Source of the DNA: Toxonevra muliebris
Lineage: Eukaryota > Arthropoda > Insecta > Diptera > Pallopteridae
Assembly: GCA_963691655.1 (NCBI GenBank)
Contig: OY829327.1
Location: 55,130,079-55,194,078 of the forward strand
Length of the DNA: 64,000 bases
Reading direction: 5' to 3'
In this document: one piece after another, positions 1-10,881 of the stretch
Position numbering within the stretch: position 1 is the first letter of the stretch
How the letters are laid out: every line of letters starts with the position of its first letter
Notes under the pieces: model-generated
Seen by the model: the letters and a program-made list of their open reading frames with translations, nothing else
Told to the model about the DNA's origin: nothing
The model's database searches: none
Made by a program: the position numbers and the translations under genes

Positions 1-1966
1 GACAAAGATATATTTTTTAATAATATATAGGTATATATTTTATGAAATTTATTTTAAAGAAATGCACTTTTTAATACTATTAATTTTTCTCCAGGAGTCG
101 AAAGTTAAATTAAAAACTCCGAAAATTAGCGTGCGTGTGTGCGTTTTGAATTTTGTGTTCTTTTGTTTTTGTTTTTTTTTTTGAGGAAACCGAAAAGCGT
201 TGAAGACTCAACTTCAATATCCACTCTCGTCGTGTGTCCAGTCAGCTAGACTTGAAGGCGTCTTATGGTTGGCGAGTGGTCGCTGCCTTACGCTTTTATA
301 TCATCAAAATCAAAATCGACTCCCAAAAGCACAAACGCAAAACACAAAATCGACGAAAAAGCGAAAAAAAACTGAAAATAACACACACACGTGCACACTA
401 AAAATGTTGACTGAAACTGAGACTGGAGATCGCGCACAAAATCGTCTCACTAATCGAACACTCACAATGTGTGTGTGTAACTGCGTGTGCAAGTGTGTGT
501 TATGTGTAGTCGGCCACTCAGTCAGCTAGTTGACTTAGTAGCTGCTGATCTCTGATGTTGAATCTCACTTTTTGTAGACGAAGTGTATGTGTGTTTGTAT
601 GTATGTTTTCTTGTTTTTTTTGCTTAATTCAGCTCAGCACTAAACTATCAATAACAAAGTTCTTAAGTGGTGGTCTTTTCAAATATCAACATGCTGCTGG
701 ATACATGCTGCTAGATACATGCTCCTGGACACATGTTGCTGAGTACGCTCTGCTTTGCATATTGGTGAATGTTGCTAGCGAATCTTAAAACTCTTGATTG
801 GTTTAACAAATTGGAATAACAAGCTATTTATTTTTAATAGCTTATGCGTTTTGAAAGGTTTAATGAAAGTTCAAACAATAAATATAAAAATTGCAAGTCA
901 AACTGTTCAAACTATCAACCTCAAGTAAATTTTCTACTCGTTTTCGCTATTCAAACCAAATTATTTAAATACTTACATACATAAATATGCTTGCGTTCTT
1001 ATGTACATATGCATGGATATCAGCTGTCTAAGATTTTGTTTTTTGTTTTTTTGTTCATATACCCACCAGCAATAAACTTCAAACGTTTTGCTGATTGTTA
1101 CTTGCTTATCTTCGCTTATTGAGAATAATACGTCGCTCACTATTCATAAAGTGAGAAAAGTTTTAATGTATTTTTTTTTTTCAACTTAAATGAAACAAGT
1201 TTTAGTCTCACGATTTAGTTTATAAGTTACTCCAAGATGAATTGTCGGTTGATATTTCTTTTTTTATTCACATAAAAATTATTTCATAGCTCATTTCTCC
1301 GTTTATGAAAATACATTTTCAATAGTTTATTATCTACGCGTGTATGTTTATTTTTAGAATAAATCTACAAAACATTTAATTATTTTATAAAACTAGAATA
1401 GTCATTAAATTTATTCTACACATAAACTTTTATTAAGTCATAAACTTTCAAACAATTTGTTTTAATAATTTTACGTTATCCCACAAAAAACATGAAATTA
1501 ATTAAAAATATATTAAAACATATTTGTGCTGAAACCATGAAAGTGTTTTTTTTTTTTTTTGGAACTTCGTGTTAGATTATCTTCACCCAAGCCTGTATTT
1601 TATTAAGTTAAATATTATTAGAAGTTAAAATTTCCTTTTTTACAAATTTTTCAATGAAAACTACTAAATAAACTAAGTAAATTAATAATATTTTTAGGGC
1701 TTTATGTTCTAAGTTCTCGTTCTAAGTTTCCTTAGAGGATTTGATCTTATATTTAATACACCCTTTTAACTTTCGAAAATTATTTTTATTACTAAAAACA
1801 TCAGGTATTGCACTGCACATGAAGAGCAAAAGAGTGGTGTTTACCCCAATAATTTTTAAAATCCAGGGGTAAATGGAAACATTGGGTTCGTTTCCTATAC
1901 ACACTAGGTACTTCAGTTCAGTATGTATGTAAATAAGCTGATTTTTACTTTTAGGACACACGATTA
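1..1966. other. AT-rich non-coding DNA with CA/GT microsatellites
   Basis: No convincing gene is seen. Bases 200-540 are less AT-rich than the rest and contain CA runs near 384 and GT runs near 469-500. Such purine/CA-rich tracts resemble fly 5'-UTR or promoter DNA, but no open frame shows recognisable protein sequence, so no exon is called. The remainder is poly-T rich and AT-rich. Confidence 0.5.
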
Positions 1967-1970
1967 TTAA

Positions 1971-2373
1971 GGCCACCTTCTGGTATAGATTTTTCAAAAA
2001 ATTGATTATTTTTTTATATTGATTATTTTTTTGATTTGATTCTGTAAGTATCAATATTTCCAGTATTTTGACTTCTACAGCCTATTTAGCAGGTGAGCGC
2101 AGAAGCAGGTAAAAGGGACGACTGAAGTTTAAACTGATTTATCTCGAAACTATATTTTTCTGCACGGTGGGAGGCAAAAAACAAAAACTACTCGACCGAT
2201 TCGTCTCAAATTTTACTATATTATTCAGTAAACCAGTGTGTATCGCAGGATCTACGTTGAATACTTCTTACTTTTTACATACAAAAAGTAAATTTTCGTA
2301 AAGTAAATTTCAAAACGCGCCATTTTGTCAAATTTTTTTTTTTTCATTTTAGTTTCTGCGATAGCTACACTCA
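1971..2373 (-). mobile_element. Truncated TTAA-target MITE copy (inverted relative to 5296-5998)
   Basis: The interval begins right after TTAA (1967-1970) with GGCCACCTTCTGGT. It then matches, in reverse complement, bases 5570-5998, including shared blocks around the words CGTCCC, GATTCGTCTCAAATTTTAC, GATCTACGTTGAATACTT and CTACACTCA. No second terminus is visible after 2373, so the copy looks truncated. There is no coding capacity. Identity is high but not perfect, so the copies are not very recent. Confidence 0.7.
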
Positions 2374-5291
2374 TACTGATTGCAACTTCTTTTTTTTTTG
2401 TAAGTAAGATCCGATTTTTTGAAGAGGGCAACTGTAACCATGAGCGTTATATCCGGGCACCATCAAAAACACTTCTCTTGATTGTCGTAAGAAGAAAAAG
2501 ATGCGTTTTACCGAACTGTGTTATATTCACAAGTGTTTTCTTTACGCATCACTAATATCCCACCCAAGAAATATACTGATGCTTAAAAATTCTCTCTAAG
2601 GCGAAGTTTCTCGAAGAGAGAATCTAAAATAATAATAATAATAGTAAAATATTTTTTTTGTCACAACTTTTGAAAAAAGCATGAACGCCAAATTCTTATA
2701 TATTTAGTACATATTCATAGTTCCCAAGTGCATAACTAATACTCAAATGCATAATTTCCAAGTATAAAATTAAAACCCTTTTGCTCTGGACGATTTACAG
2801 ACTATGACAAAGGTTCATGATACTAAACTAGCCGAATATATAAATTTCTTTGGATAAATTCATATAAAAATAAGTACCGTGAAAAAAATGAAACATAGTT
2901 TCGTAAGAATTGTCGAAGAAAGCAAGCGCTTAAATGTGTTACACTTGTTCCGAATTTTGGTGAATCATACGATGAAATGATCAATATAATTAACACAATC
3001 AAAAGGTCAATGTAACACAAAACAATAACAATAATTTTCATCACGCATTTCTGGTTAAATAAAAAATAAGCACAATGGCATAATAAGCTGCACGAAATTT
3101 TGATTTCTGAAAATAAATTAAACATACTGATACATACACACGATACAGTCATTACTCAAAATATAAGCAGAAACTATAAAGTGTTCAATTTTATATATTT
3201 TTTATGAAGACAAAAACAATAAGTTAGCTCTTCAGTTGTAGATTTTGCAACTAGACCACTGAAATTTTTTTAGTTTGAATGAACACCTCCAAGTGGTTGT
3301 GTCTATATCGATAACTCAAAAATTGTAAATTTTGAGTTATGACGTTATAGTTAAAAACGGACAATATGTGTAGAAAATATGCTCAATAAATATATGTACA
3401 TTTATTCAGAAATGAGAATGAGTGCAACGAAAAATTACCCAACATTTCTTTTACCCAGATTACTTAGCAAATAAATTAAATTACTGAGAAAGTATCAATT
3501 CATGTATTTAATTCGTCATTATTGGTTTCTCCATGAGTTAACCGTCTTTTGAGTGCACGTCTATATAGGATGATTCAGTTCCGTTGATAAATGTGGCATA
3601 AGGCGATAGGGGAGGCCCAAACAAGTAAAAAATTATATTGGTGGGGTACCTATTTTCAGCCCCTTACAATTTAAGGTTAAATCCGCTATAAGTATTTACT
3701 TTTCTCGCGTAAAAAAAATTTAATTTTCTTGAAGTAATGTTAAGACGTTCATTAATTGGCTAAACCAGTGCAACCAGGTTAGGGACAACACGTAACATTT
3801 CCCGTGGAAAATAATATTAGATTCATGTTCATTAACTGAACTGAAAAAAAAATTGCCGAGGGGCAATGAGTGAATGGTTTTAGAATGAGGACACGCTTCC
3901 TAGAAATATATAGAAGTGTCATCACCAGCGTGGCCGTTATGAGGCTAAAGTTGCAATTTGCAACCTTTTTGACTTCTTGGAGACTTTGACACGACTTTTC
4001 GAAAATACCCGAAATTTGAGACTTTTTTAAGAATCCTTGCAAATTTTGAGACTTTCTTGCAAAAAATGTTATATTCATATGAAATTATACGAAAAGTACA
4101 TTGCCTTTAACTTGAAAGTTCGCAACACTAATTATATACATACCTTTTAGTTGCAACACTGTCGATTTATGAGATTTTTTACAAACTTGTTTCTATTTTC
4201 AAAATTGCCACAATGGCTTACGGAAAATTGTTTGGCCAATTAAAAGTTCACAAATGATAGATACTAAAAAATGCTAGGGTTCTACATAAAAATTTTTTTA
4301 AATCTGCTACAAGGTTCGAGAAAATTGCGAGTTTTTAGAGGTTTTTTTTCAAAATGAAATATTGTGGGAATCATCATAAAATAAACCGAGGTTTATTTTT
4401 GGAGATGCACAACTTTTTTTTTTTAATGTGTTAATGTACGATAACTAATTTTTTTTTTACTTTCAATACATTTTTTGTATATGCAAACTGCTGTGAAATG
4501 AAATAAATATTCCGTTTATTAAAGAAAAATGGGATGAGAGTGACACTTTTTTTCGCAGCTTTTTGAAATTCATCAACGGCAATGCTGGTCGTCACTGAGA
4601 CGGCTGTTAACATCAATGTGCCATATTTGTGCATCGGCTTCTATAACTTTCTCCCAACTCAAAAGTGTTATTACGGAAAATTTCTAGAAAGGAAAAATAC
4701 GACTTTAAGCAATGCCAATTAACCCATTAAGGACGGGACGGCAATAATTTTTTGAAAAAGTTTTGATATTTTTTAAAATTTCATAAATTTTAAAAATTAA
4801 AAAAGTCGTTCGAAAATTATAAAAAAATTAGATGAATTTTAAGAAGTTTTTCTTCTATAAATTTTTTTTCTAAGGTTCACTCGTTCTATGTAAAAATTCC
4901 TTAAAGTTTTGAAGCGACAATTGAACGAGAATTCAAGCCGCCATTTGCATATTTACATGCTAAATTTTGAAACACCAAGTGACACATTTTAAAGTTGAGG
5001 ATGCATGGACGCCGGAATTTTATCAAATATAGGGGATGATTTCATTCCGAAAATAACTTAAGAAAAAATAATAATGATGAATAAGTGAGCATAACTTTTT
5101 GAATTTTAATTTTTATTTTGACTGCATATTTCGAAGGTTCATAAAATTTTGCATAAAAAATGATATGGCTCAAATTTTTGTAAGTTCGCTTTCATAGTTA
5201 ACGGAGCCACTTAAATAAGTAGTATTTTTGCAGAAGAAAGTATGCATTATTTCTAGCTGAAAAATCCCATAAAGATGAACCCCGAGCGAGT
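2374..5291. other. AT-rich non-coding DNA
   Basis: No gene is recognised. Short pieces near 4300-4370 resemble the left part of the MITE at 5296-5998 (GAGTTTTTAG followed by a T-run and AAAATGAAAT). A small hairpin with CTCTC/GAGAG arms is seen near 2592-2625, followed by AAT repeats. Confidence 0.4.
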
Positions 5292-5295
5292 TTAA

Positions 5296-5998
5296 GGGGA
5301 CCTTCTGGTTTAGCGCCATTGAATTTGACGAGTTTTTAGGATTTTTTTTTAAAATGAAATAATGAGCAATAGTATTTAAACTTTCAAGATATATTTTATT
5401 ACTTTTACAATATACAAAAATAAAAAAATTAAAAAGAAAATTATAATTTTAAGTAAACTAAAAAACTAAAATTGGTGTTACAGTGGCCCTCTTCAACAAA
5501 AAATCAAATCTTATTGGTGGGACACGTTTTGGATTTTCCACTGATCTAAAAAAAAAAAAAAAAAAAAAATGAGTGTAGTTATCACAGAAACTAAAATGAA
5601 AAAAAAAAAAATTGACAAAGTGGCGCATTATTGAAATTTACGTTACGAAAACAGACCGTTTTTTCATTACTTTTTGTATGTAAAAAGTAAGAAGTATTCA
5701 ACGTAGATCCTGCGATAAGCACTGGTTTATTGAATAATATAGTAAAATTTGAGACGAATCGGTCGAGTTTTGGTTTTTTGTCTCCCACCGTATAGAAAAA
5801 TATAGATTCGAGATAAATGAGTTTAAACTTCAGTCGTCCCTTTTACCTGCTTCTGCGTTCACCTGCTTAATAGGCTGTAGAAGCCGAAATACTAGAATAA
5901 TTGATACGATTTTACAGTATACTTTTAAAAGCCTACGCTTTTGAAATTTATAAAAAAAAAGAAGAGATTTTTTGAAAAATCCAAACCAGAAGGTGGCC
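5296..5998. mobile_element. 703-bp TTAA-target MITE (piggyBac-like type)
   Basis: The element is flanked by TTAA on both sides (5292-5295 and 5999-6002). Its terminal inverted repeats are about 20 bp: GGGGACCTTCTGGTTTAG at the left and, read on the minus strand, GGCCACCTTCTGGTTTGG at the right. TTAA target use is the hallmark of the piggyBac superfamily, which is the basis for the class call. No transposase is present, so it would depend on one elsewhere. It contains a 22-base A-run (5548-5569). A partial inverted copy lies at 1971-2373. Confidence 0.72.
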
Positions 5999-6205
5999 TT
6001 AAGGAATGATGTTAAAATAAAACATATTTAACTTTTCATAACGAGAAACTTTGTCTTAGAAGTCAAAGTAGTAGGATTTTAAATGCTTACCAATTTCAAT
6101 CAGCTCCCCACCGTAACCTTCAACCACCCATACAAAGATTTTGACCTATCAGTCTATATGCGTTTTAAGAGAATTTGATCAGGTCAGTGTCCTCGCATTA
6201 GGATC

Positions 6206-8095
6206 GCACATTGGGAAAAATATACGCAAAACCCCCGCATTAAGGGTTTTTCGAAAGTTACGGGGTTTACTTTTTTTCTTTACTTTTTGTAATCTGGATA
6301 TATTCAATATATGGAAAACCAATTTCTGAAGTCAATTAACCATAAGGCTTCGTAACCGGGTCATCCACAGTTGAGCTTCTAAAACCATTTTTTATTTTTC
6401 TCATTCTATGTTGTTAAAATAACTGATTTGAAATGAAAGTGGAATCTTTATTTTGCATTGGAATTTGATCTAAACTAACATTTAGGATGAGAATACATAA
6501 GAAAAGCAGTTACCGTATAAATTTTTCATCTAAATTTATTTGGGCAGATACGGGTTTCTGAAGTTATGCTTAGTTTTTCGAGTTTTTCCGAATATTTTTA
6601 AGTTTTTGTTAAGCTATAACTTTTTTGATTCCACAGGTTTCCTCGAAATATTCCGGATCTAAAAACTAGGAGTATTTATCTAATAGACGATACTAAATTT
6701 ATCTGCCGCAAGCTACGACAACTTCAAATTGAAGCAGAGAACACAAATAAAAAAATGTATAGAAAAATTATAAACATAGTTGGTGCGACAGTTTCAAAAA
6801 AAAAGAAAGTTAAATGTCTTAAGCTGCACTTGTAAGACCAGTTCTGGAGTATGGTTCTGCTGTGTGGAACCCTCAGTACGACTGTTATGCTGATAAGTTG
6901 GAATCTGTGCAAAAACAGTTCCTCTTGTTTGCTCCACGTTCGTTACACTGGAGTCCATCACAGCACCTCCCTCCTTATGAGCAACGGTTAAAACTTTTAA
7001 GCTTGCCAACTCTTCGGAGCAGAAGAGTTATGGTAAATGTGATGTTTGTGACTAAATTGTTAAATGGTTATATTCATTCTCAATTCTTACTCAATGAAAT
7101 CAAAATTAATGTTCCAAATCGCTGTTCTAGATATCCCATTCCTATTAAACTTGATGCTTGTAGCACAAACTATGCTCAAAATAACTCTTTTCGTTGTATG
7201 TGTAATAATTTCAATTCACTGCACGACATTTCCGGCTCTCTCCAGTATATAAAATTAAATGTATTAAATTTTCTTAATCGTTAAACAGCTGATTACTAAT
7301 AATCTGTAGCTGTAAAGAAGACCAAATAGGGATTTATTCTCCCCAATCAGCGCTTTATCAGGGCATTCCGGAATGCATCTGAATCGGTCACCAAATCCGT
7401 ACGACATGCGGATGTGCCCCTCGTGCGGATGGGCGGGTAAGTGGGTAAAAAAAAAATAAAAATAAAAAGCACTTCTTTGCATAATTTAGAGATAAGTATT
7501 TAACGTAATTTCTTAAATTTCGTGATTTATTATAACGGTACAATGCTAACATGAATTATATGCTATATACATAAATTTTAGTTATGTTTATAAAAGATAA
7601 GAGAATATGAAAATCAAAAAATTGGAGCAATTGTACTATCCAGTGGTTGTCTACAGTTCCGTAGCTATTTTTTTAACTTTTAATAAAAGACAAACAAATT
7701 AATGTGGAAGCATGATTATGGAATACCTAAGTAACCATAATGGGTCAAAATATTATGACGAAAATATTCCTCGTAAAATTTTAAGTTACACCAAAATTAA
7801 ATTTTATTCCAAGTCATATATTTTACTAAAATTTTTTAAATTTTGAACCTCTATCAAAAAGTATTTATACAAATTATTTATTTATGGTATAGTATTTATG
7901 GAAGTATCAAAAAGTCTGAGTTTCCGAACGTAGGGTATTAGCGCCTAATGTTGCAAGTTAAGAAACAATAATACCATCCGATGCTTTGAGGGATTCCAAT
8001 TATCATGTCCAAAATTGTGTTTCTAACTAATAGTATGGATGCTAGACCTTAAAATAAGCGATGTAAGGGTTTTACCTATATTTTTCCCAATGTGC
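6206..8095. repeat. 29-bp inverted repeat pair bounding a jockey-like fragment
   Basis: Bases 6206-6234 (starting GCACATTGGGAAAAATATA) recur as the reverse complement at 8067-8095, with about 27 of 29 positions the same. The pair encloses 1.9 kb holding the LINE fragment at 6823-7469. The arrangement suggests the terminal inverted repeats of a DNA transposon into which the LINE inserted. No clear target-site duplication was found outside the repeats, so the class is unknown. Confidence 0.5.
6823..7469 (+). pseudogene. Jockey-like LINE, 3' end of ORF2 with 3'-UTR and poly(A)
   Basis: An open stretch from 6823 to 7284 encodes the end of a non-LTR reverse transcriptase, beginning ALVRPVLEYGSAVWNP and continuing with LESVQKQFLLF and LPPYEQRLKLLSLPTLRSRR. 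These motifs follow the RT thumb in jockey/CR1-group LINEs. The same words occur in the minus-strand LINE at 62614-64000, so both belong to one clade. The reading frame closes upstream at 6820-6822, consistent with 5' truncation. After the stop comes a 160-bp 3'-UTR that becomes GC-rich (GGGCGGGTAAGTGGG) and ends in an A-rich tail (7447-7469), typical of target-primed reverse transcription. The protein is not functional because EN and the RT core are missing. Confidence 0.8.
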
Positions 8096-8099
8096 TATT

Positions 8100-8864
8100 G
8101 CTTTGCTATAAACTTTGCTATTGTTCTTAAGTCCTTAGTGTTAGAGCTCAGTGCATTGTTAGCTCTAGCAGGATAGTAGAGACTCTTAATGGGTATTGTA
8201 TCATACATTGTAGTTAATACAATTATTATAATCATAAATTATCGTAATGAAAATTTTGCACGTAAATAAGTCCTGCCTGCAACAACAAAAGAGAAAAAAC
8301 AAAAGAAATTGGTTTAAAGTGAATAACTTCGCACAATGATGAATGCTTGTGTGTGTGTAAATTGCTTGCGTGCGAGCGGAAATACTATTTGTATTTGGTC
8401 TCGCTACTGTGGTTGCTGTTGTTGTTGTCAATAAAGCAACATTTGCGTCAATATGTTAATAATTTGTCATTTCAGCAACCCATGTTCGCTGAACGGCAGA
8501 CAGTTATAAGATGTGTGCACGTTTGAATTACTGTGTTGCTGAATATTTTGTTATTGCTTGGACGTTGCGCGCACATGAGCGATCATTTACAAACAAACAA
8601 ACAAAAAAGAAATACAAACAATTGGCTCGGCATTAATGAAATAATTAATGCGCAAGTAAAAAAAGTGTTAACTGCAATATAAAAATTATTTTTTGAGATA
8701 AATAAAAGTATAAAAAATGAATAACTCTGAGCATATAAAGAAAAACCGAAGGCCATTTTTATTTTTTTTTTTTAATTTAATTTTTATTTACAATTCGAAT
8801 TACACTATGTGCCTAGGTTTATGTATGTTTACTCCGGAATCGAGGTAGGGATCGATCTAAAGTA
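8100..8864. other. AT-rich non-coding DNA
   Basis: No gene is recognised. A GT/GC-rich patch near 8350-8425 has TTG triplets. Nothing else is called. Confidence 0.35.
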
Positions 8865-9167
8865 GGGGACACTGGGGTATTGTGGACCACGGGGAATTGC
8901 GGACCAGCGTGATATTTTTTCTTTTAGTAGTGGTTGACAGCTGCAAATAACTGTCATATACTCGTCTCTTGTAAAGCTCATTTTCCCTTCAGTGCTCGAC
9001 ATGTGTACATGCACTGTTACCTCGCGCTTCGATAACAAATAGAAATACGATAATTTTTTTTTTCCACTTGGTGTTTCGTTTAATTTGTCCACATTTTTCG
9101 AGAACCAAATCAGGTAAATGTGTTCATAATATTCGCCGCACTTCAAGCATTCGATACAGACATTGTG

Positions 9168-9241
9168 GTCCACTGTGGTCTAGTGGCAGAGTGCCAGACT
9201 CTTGTTTCTGAAGACCCGAGTTCGATTCTCGGCTTGGGTAT
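9168..9241 (+). repeat. tRNA-like sequence, second tRNA-derived repeat family
   Basis: The sequence has a pol III A-box-like word (TGGTCTAGTGGC) and a B-box (GAGTTCGATTCTC), with a T-arm CCGAG/CTCGG. The acceptor arm pairs poorly (about 3 of 7) and the anticodon arm is irregular, so this is not a functional tRNA. A related sequence with the same CCCAGACTCTT and GTTCGGTTCCCGGCTAGGG words is at about 56776-56848, so this is a dispersed tRNA-derived repeat, probably the head of a SINE. A TCTT-rich tract follows. Confidence 0.6.
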
Positions 9242-10023
9242 GTTTCTTATCTATCTTTCTTTCTCTTTTCCTTTCTTTCTTTCTTGGGGCTTTGGTACAA
9301 TAGATCTTATAGGTCGCAGTGCCTGACTTTCGAGTCGTCTTTCCTTCAAATAATAATCAATAATCATTGCCTTCTTCTTCATCTTTATTTAGGACTTAGT
9401 CCTATTATTTGCAATGAAAAAATGTTTTTACATAATTTATTTAATTTCAAAGTAAGTATTATTCGGATAGGGATCCCGACGTCCAGCATTCATGCCATCT
9501 TTTTGGTGGTCTTCCTGGGGGCTGCATATAAATAATGGGCAAAAATAGGGTTTTGGTCAGAAATGAATTATTTGAATTGGTTTCTTGGTGGATAATGGCA
9601 CACTTATTCCAAAAATTTAATCAGCATTTTCGTAAAACCTACAGGTTTTTAAAAATCGAGATTTTTGCATGAATCTATGTAGTTTTAAAGTACATTTGAT
9701 TTGTTTGTTGAAATTAAAAAAAAAAAACTGCACAAAATTTCTTTTTTTTTTAGCAAATTTCTTTGCTAAAAATAAACACAAAAAAAAATAAAAAAAATTA
9801 TTAAATTATATAAAAAAACACCGAGTTATAGTGATCAAATTATTAGTTAACCTTAGTGTCCAACCTTTTTAAATGCTACATATTCCAAAATGGTAAAGTA
9901 CCTATTTAAAATTTTTAGGAAACCTTACAATACTTTTACATTTAATATAAAATTAATTTTTTATTAATCACTGCTTTTGGAATTTTCTTCAGAAGAACTT
10001 AAACTTATTCTTAGCGATTCATT

Positions 10024-10050
10024 AAGAGGACATTCCAGTTTAAAATTTGA
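10024..10050 (+). repeat. Possible TTAA-MITE terminus
   Basis: TTAA followed by GAGGACATTCCAGTTTAAA resembles the terminus at 5296 (GGGGACCTTCTGGTTTA). No matching opposite end was found nearby, so this is only a candidate solo end. Confidence 0.25.
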
Positions 10051-10696
10051 AAAACATCGATTTATATTGGTTTTGACTTTTTGGTTCTTTAGTTTCAAGA
10101 ATACTTAGTGAAAAATTCGAAGTAAAACGAATGTATACATATAATTATGCCTTGGTGTACTAAAATGAGAACAACAACAAGTTTTCGATTAAGAGAAAAA
10201 TTATTTGTCTTCGAAATGGTTACTCAGAAGTTTTCAGGGTCACTGATTACAAATCTGATATACGGTTTTTAAAATTCAAAATAGCGGATCCAACAAGGCG
10301 GAAGAATCTTAAGAATTGAGAAAAAAGAACATAAAAAGCTTTTGTATGGTTCCACTTACAGAGAAATGTCTACCAAACCAAATCTTGTTTAGTTTATGCT
10401 TTTGTCTGTACAGAACAGAACAGAATCCAACCTATCACCAAAAATTAACTTTTTTGGAGATGCCCTCTACCGCCGCCATCGTGGATTTTTTTTTGTTCTC
10501 TAATAACATGTTTATAACACCTCTGAGCAATTTTGTAATTATATATCATAGTTTCTGAAAAAATAATTCTCAAAAAGTCAACGACGACAAAGGTAGATAG
10601 AAGGTAGTATCTTCTCGTCCAGTTTTTCTAGTATGCGCCAATCAATTTCAATCGAACAAAATAGCAATAATAGCATGAATACTTAGTACCACTTAA

Positions 10697-10881
10697 CCGT
10701 TCTCTGGGTGACGAGGTACCCGAGTACCTTTTTCGTTTTTAAACCAAATTTTTTATTGTTTATAAGCATGCTAGAAAGCTGAAACTTTATGAGAACTCAT
10801 AACTTTTTATTAACTTCATATTGTTAAAATTTGTATTCTATTGGATTTCTTCCAGTGGGTGTGGGATAAAACAGAGAACGG
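10697..10881. mobile_element. 185-bp TTAA-target MITE
   Basis: Perfect terminal inverted repeats CCGTTCTCTG and CAGAGAACGG are each flanked by TTAA (10693-10696 and 10882-10885). TTAA target duplication points to piggyBac-type mobilisation. The inside is AT-rich with a GGTACCCGAGTACC word and no coding capacity. Confidence 0.72.

Noticed and set aside
200..788. Short open frames near the left edge as host exons or a 5'-UTR/promoter
   Set aside because: The peptides are low-complexity or unfamiliar and there is no supporting splice or domain evidence. The DNA style alone is not enough.
9168..9241. A functional tRNA gene
   Set aside because: The acceptor stem pairs at only about 3 of 7 positions and the anticodon arm is irregular. 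A diverged second copy shows it is a repeat.
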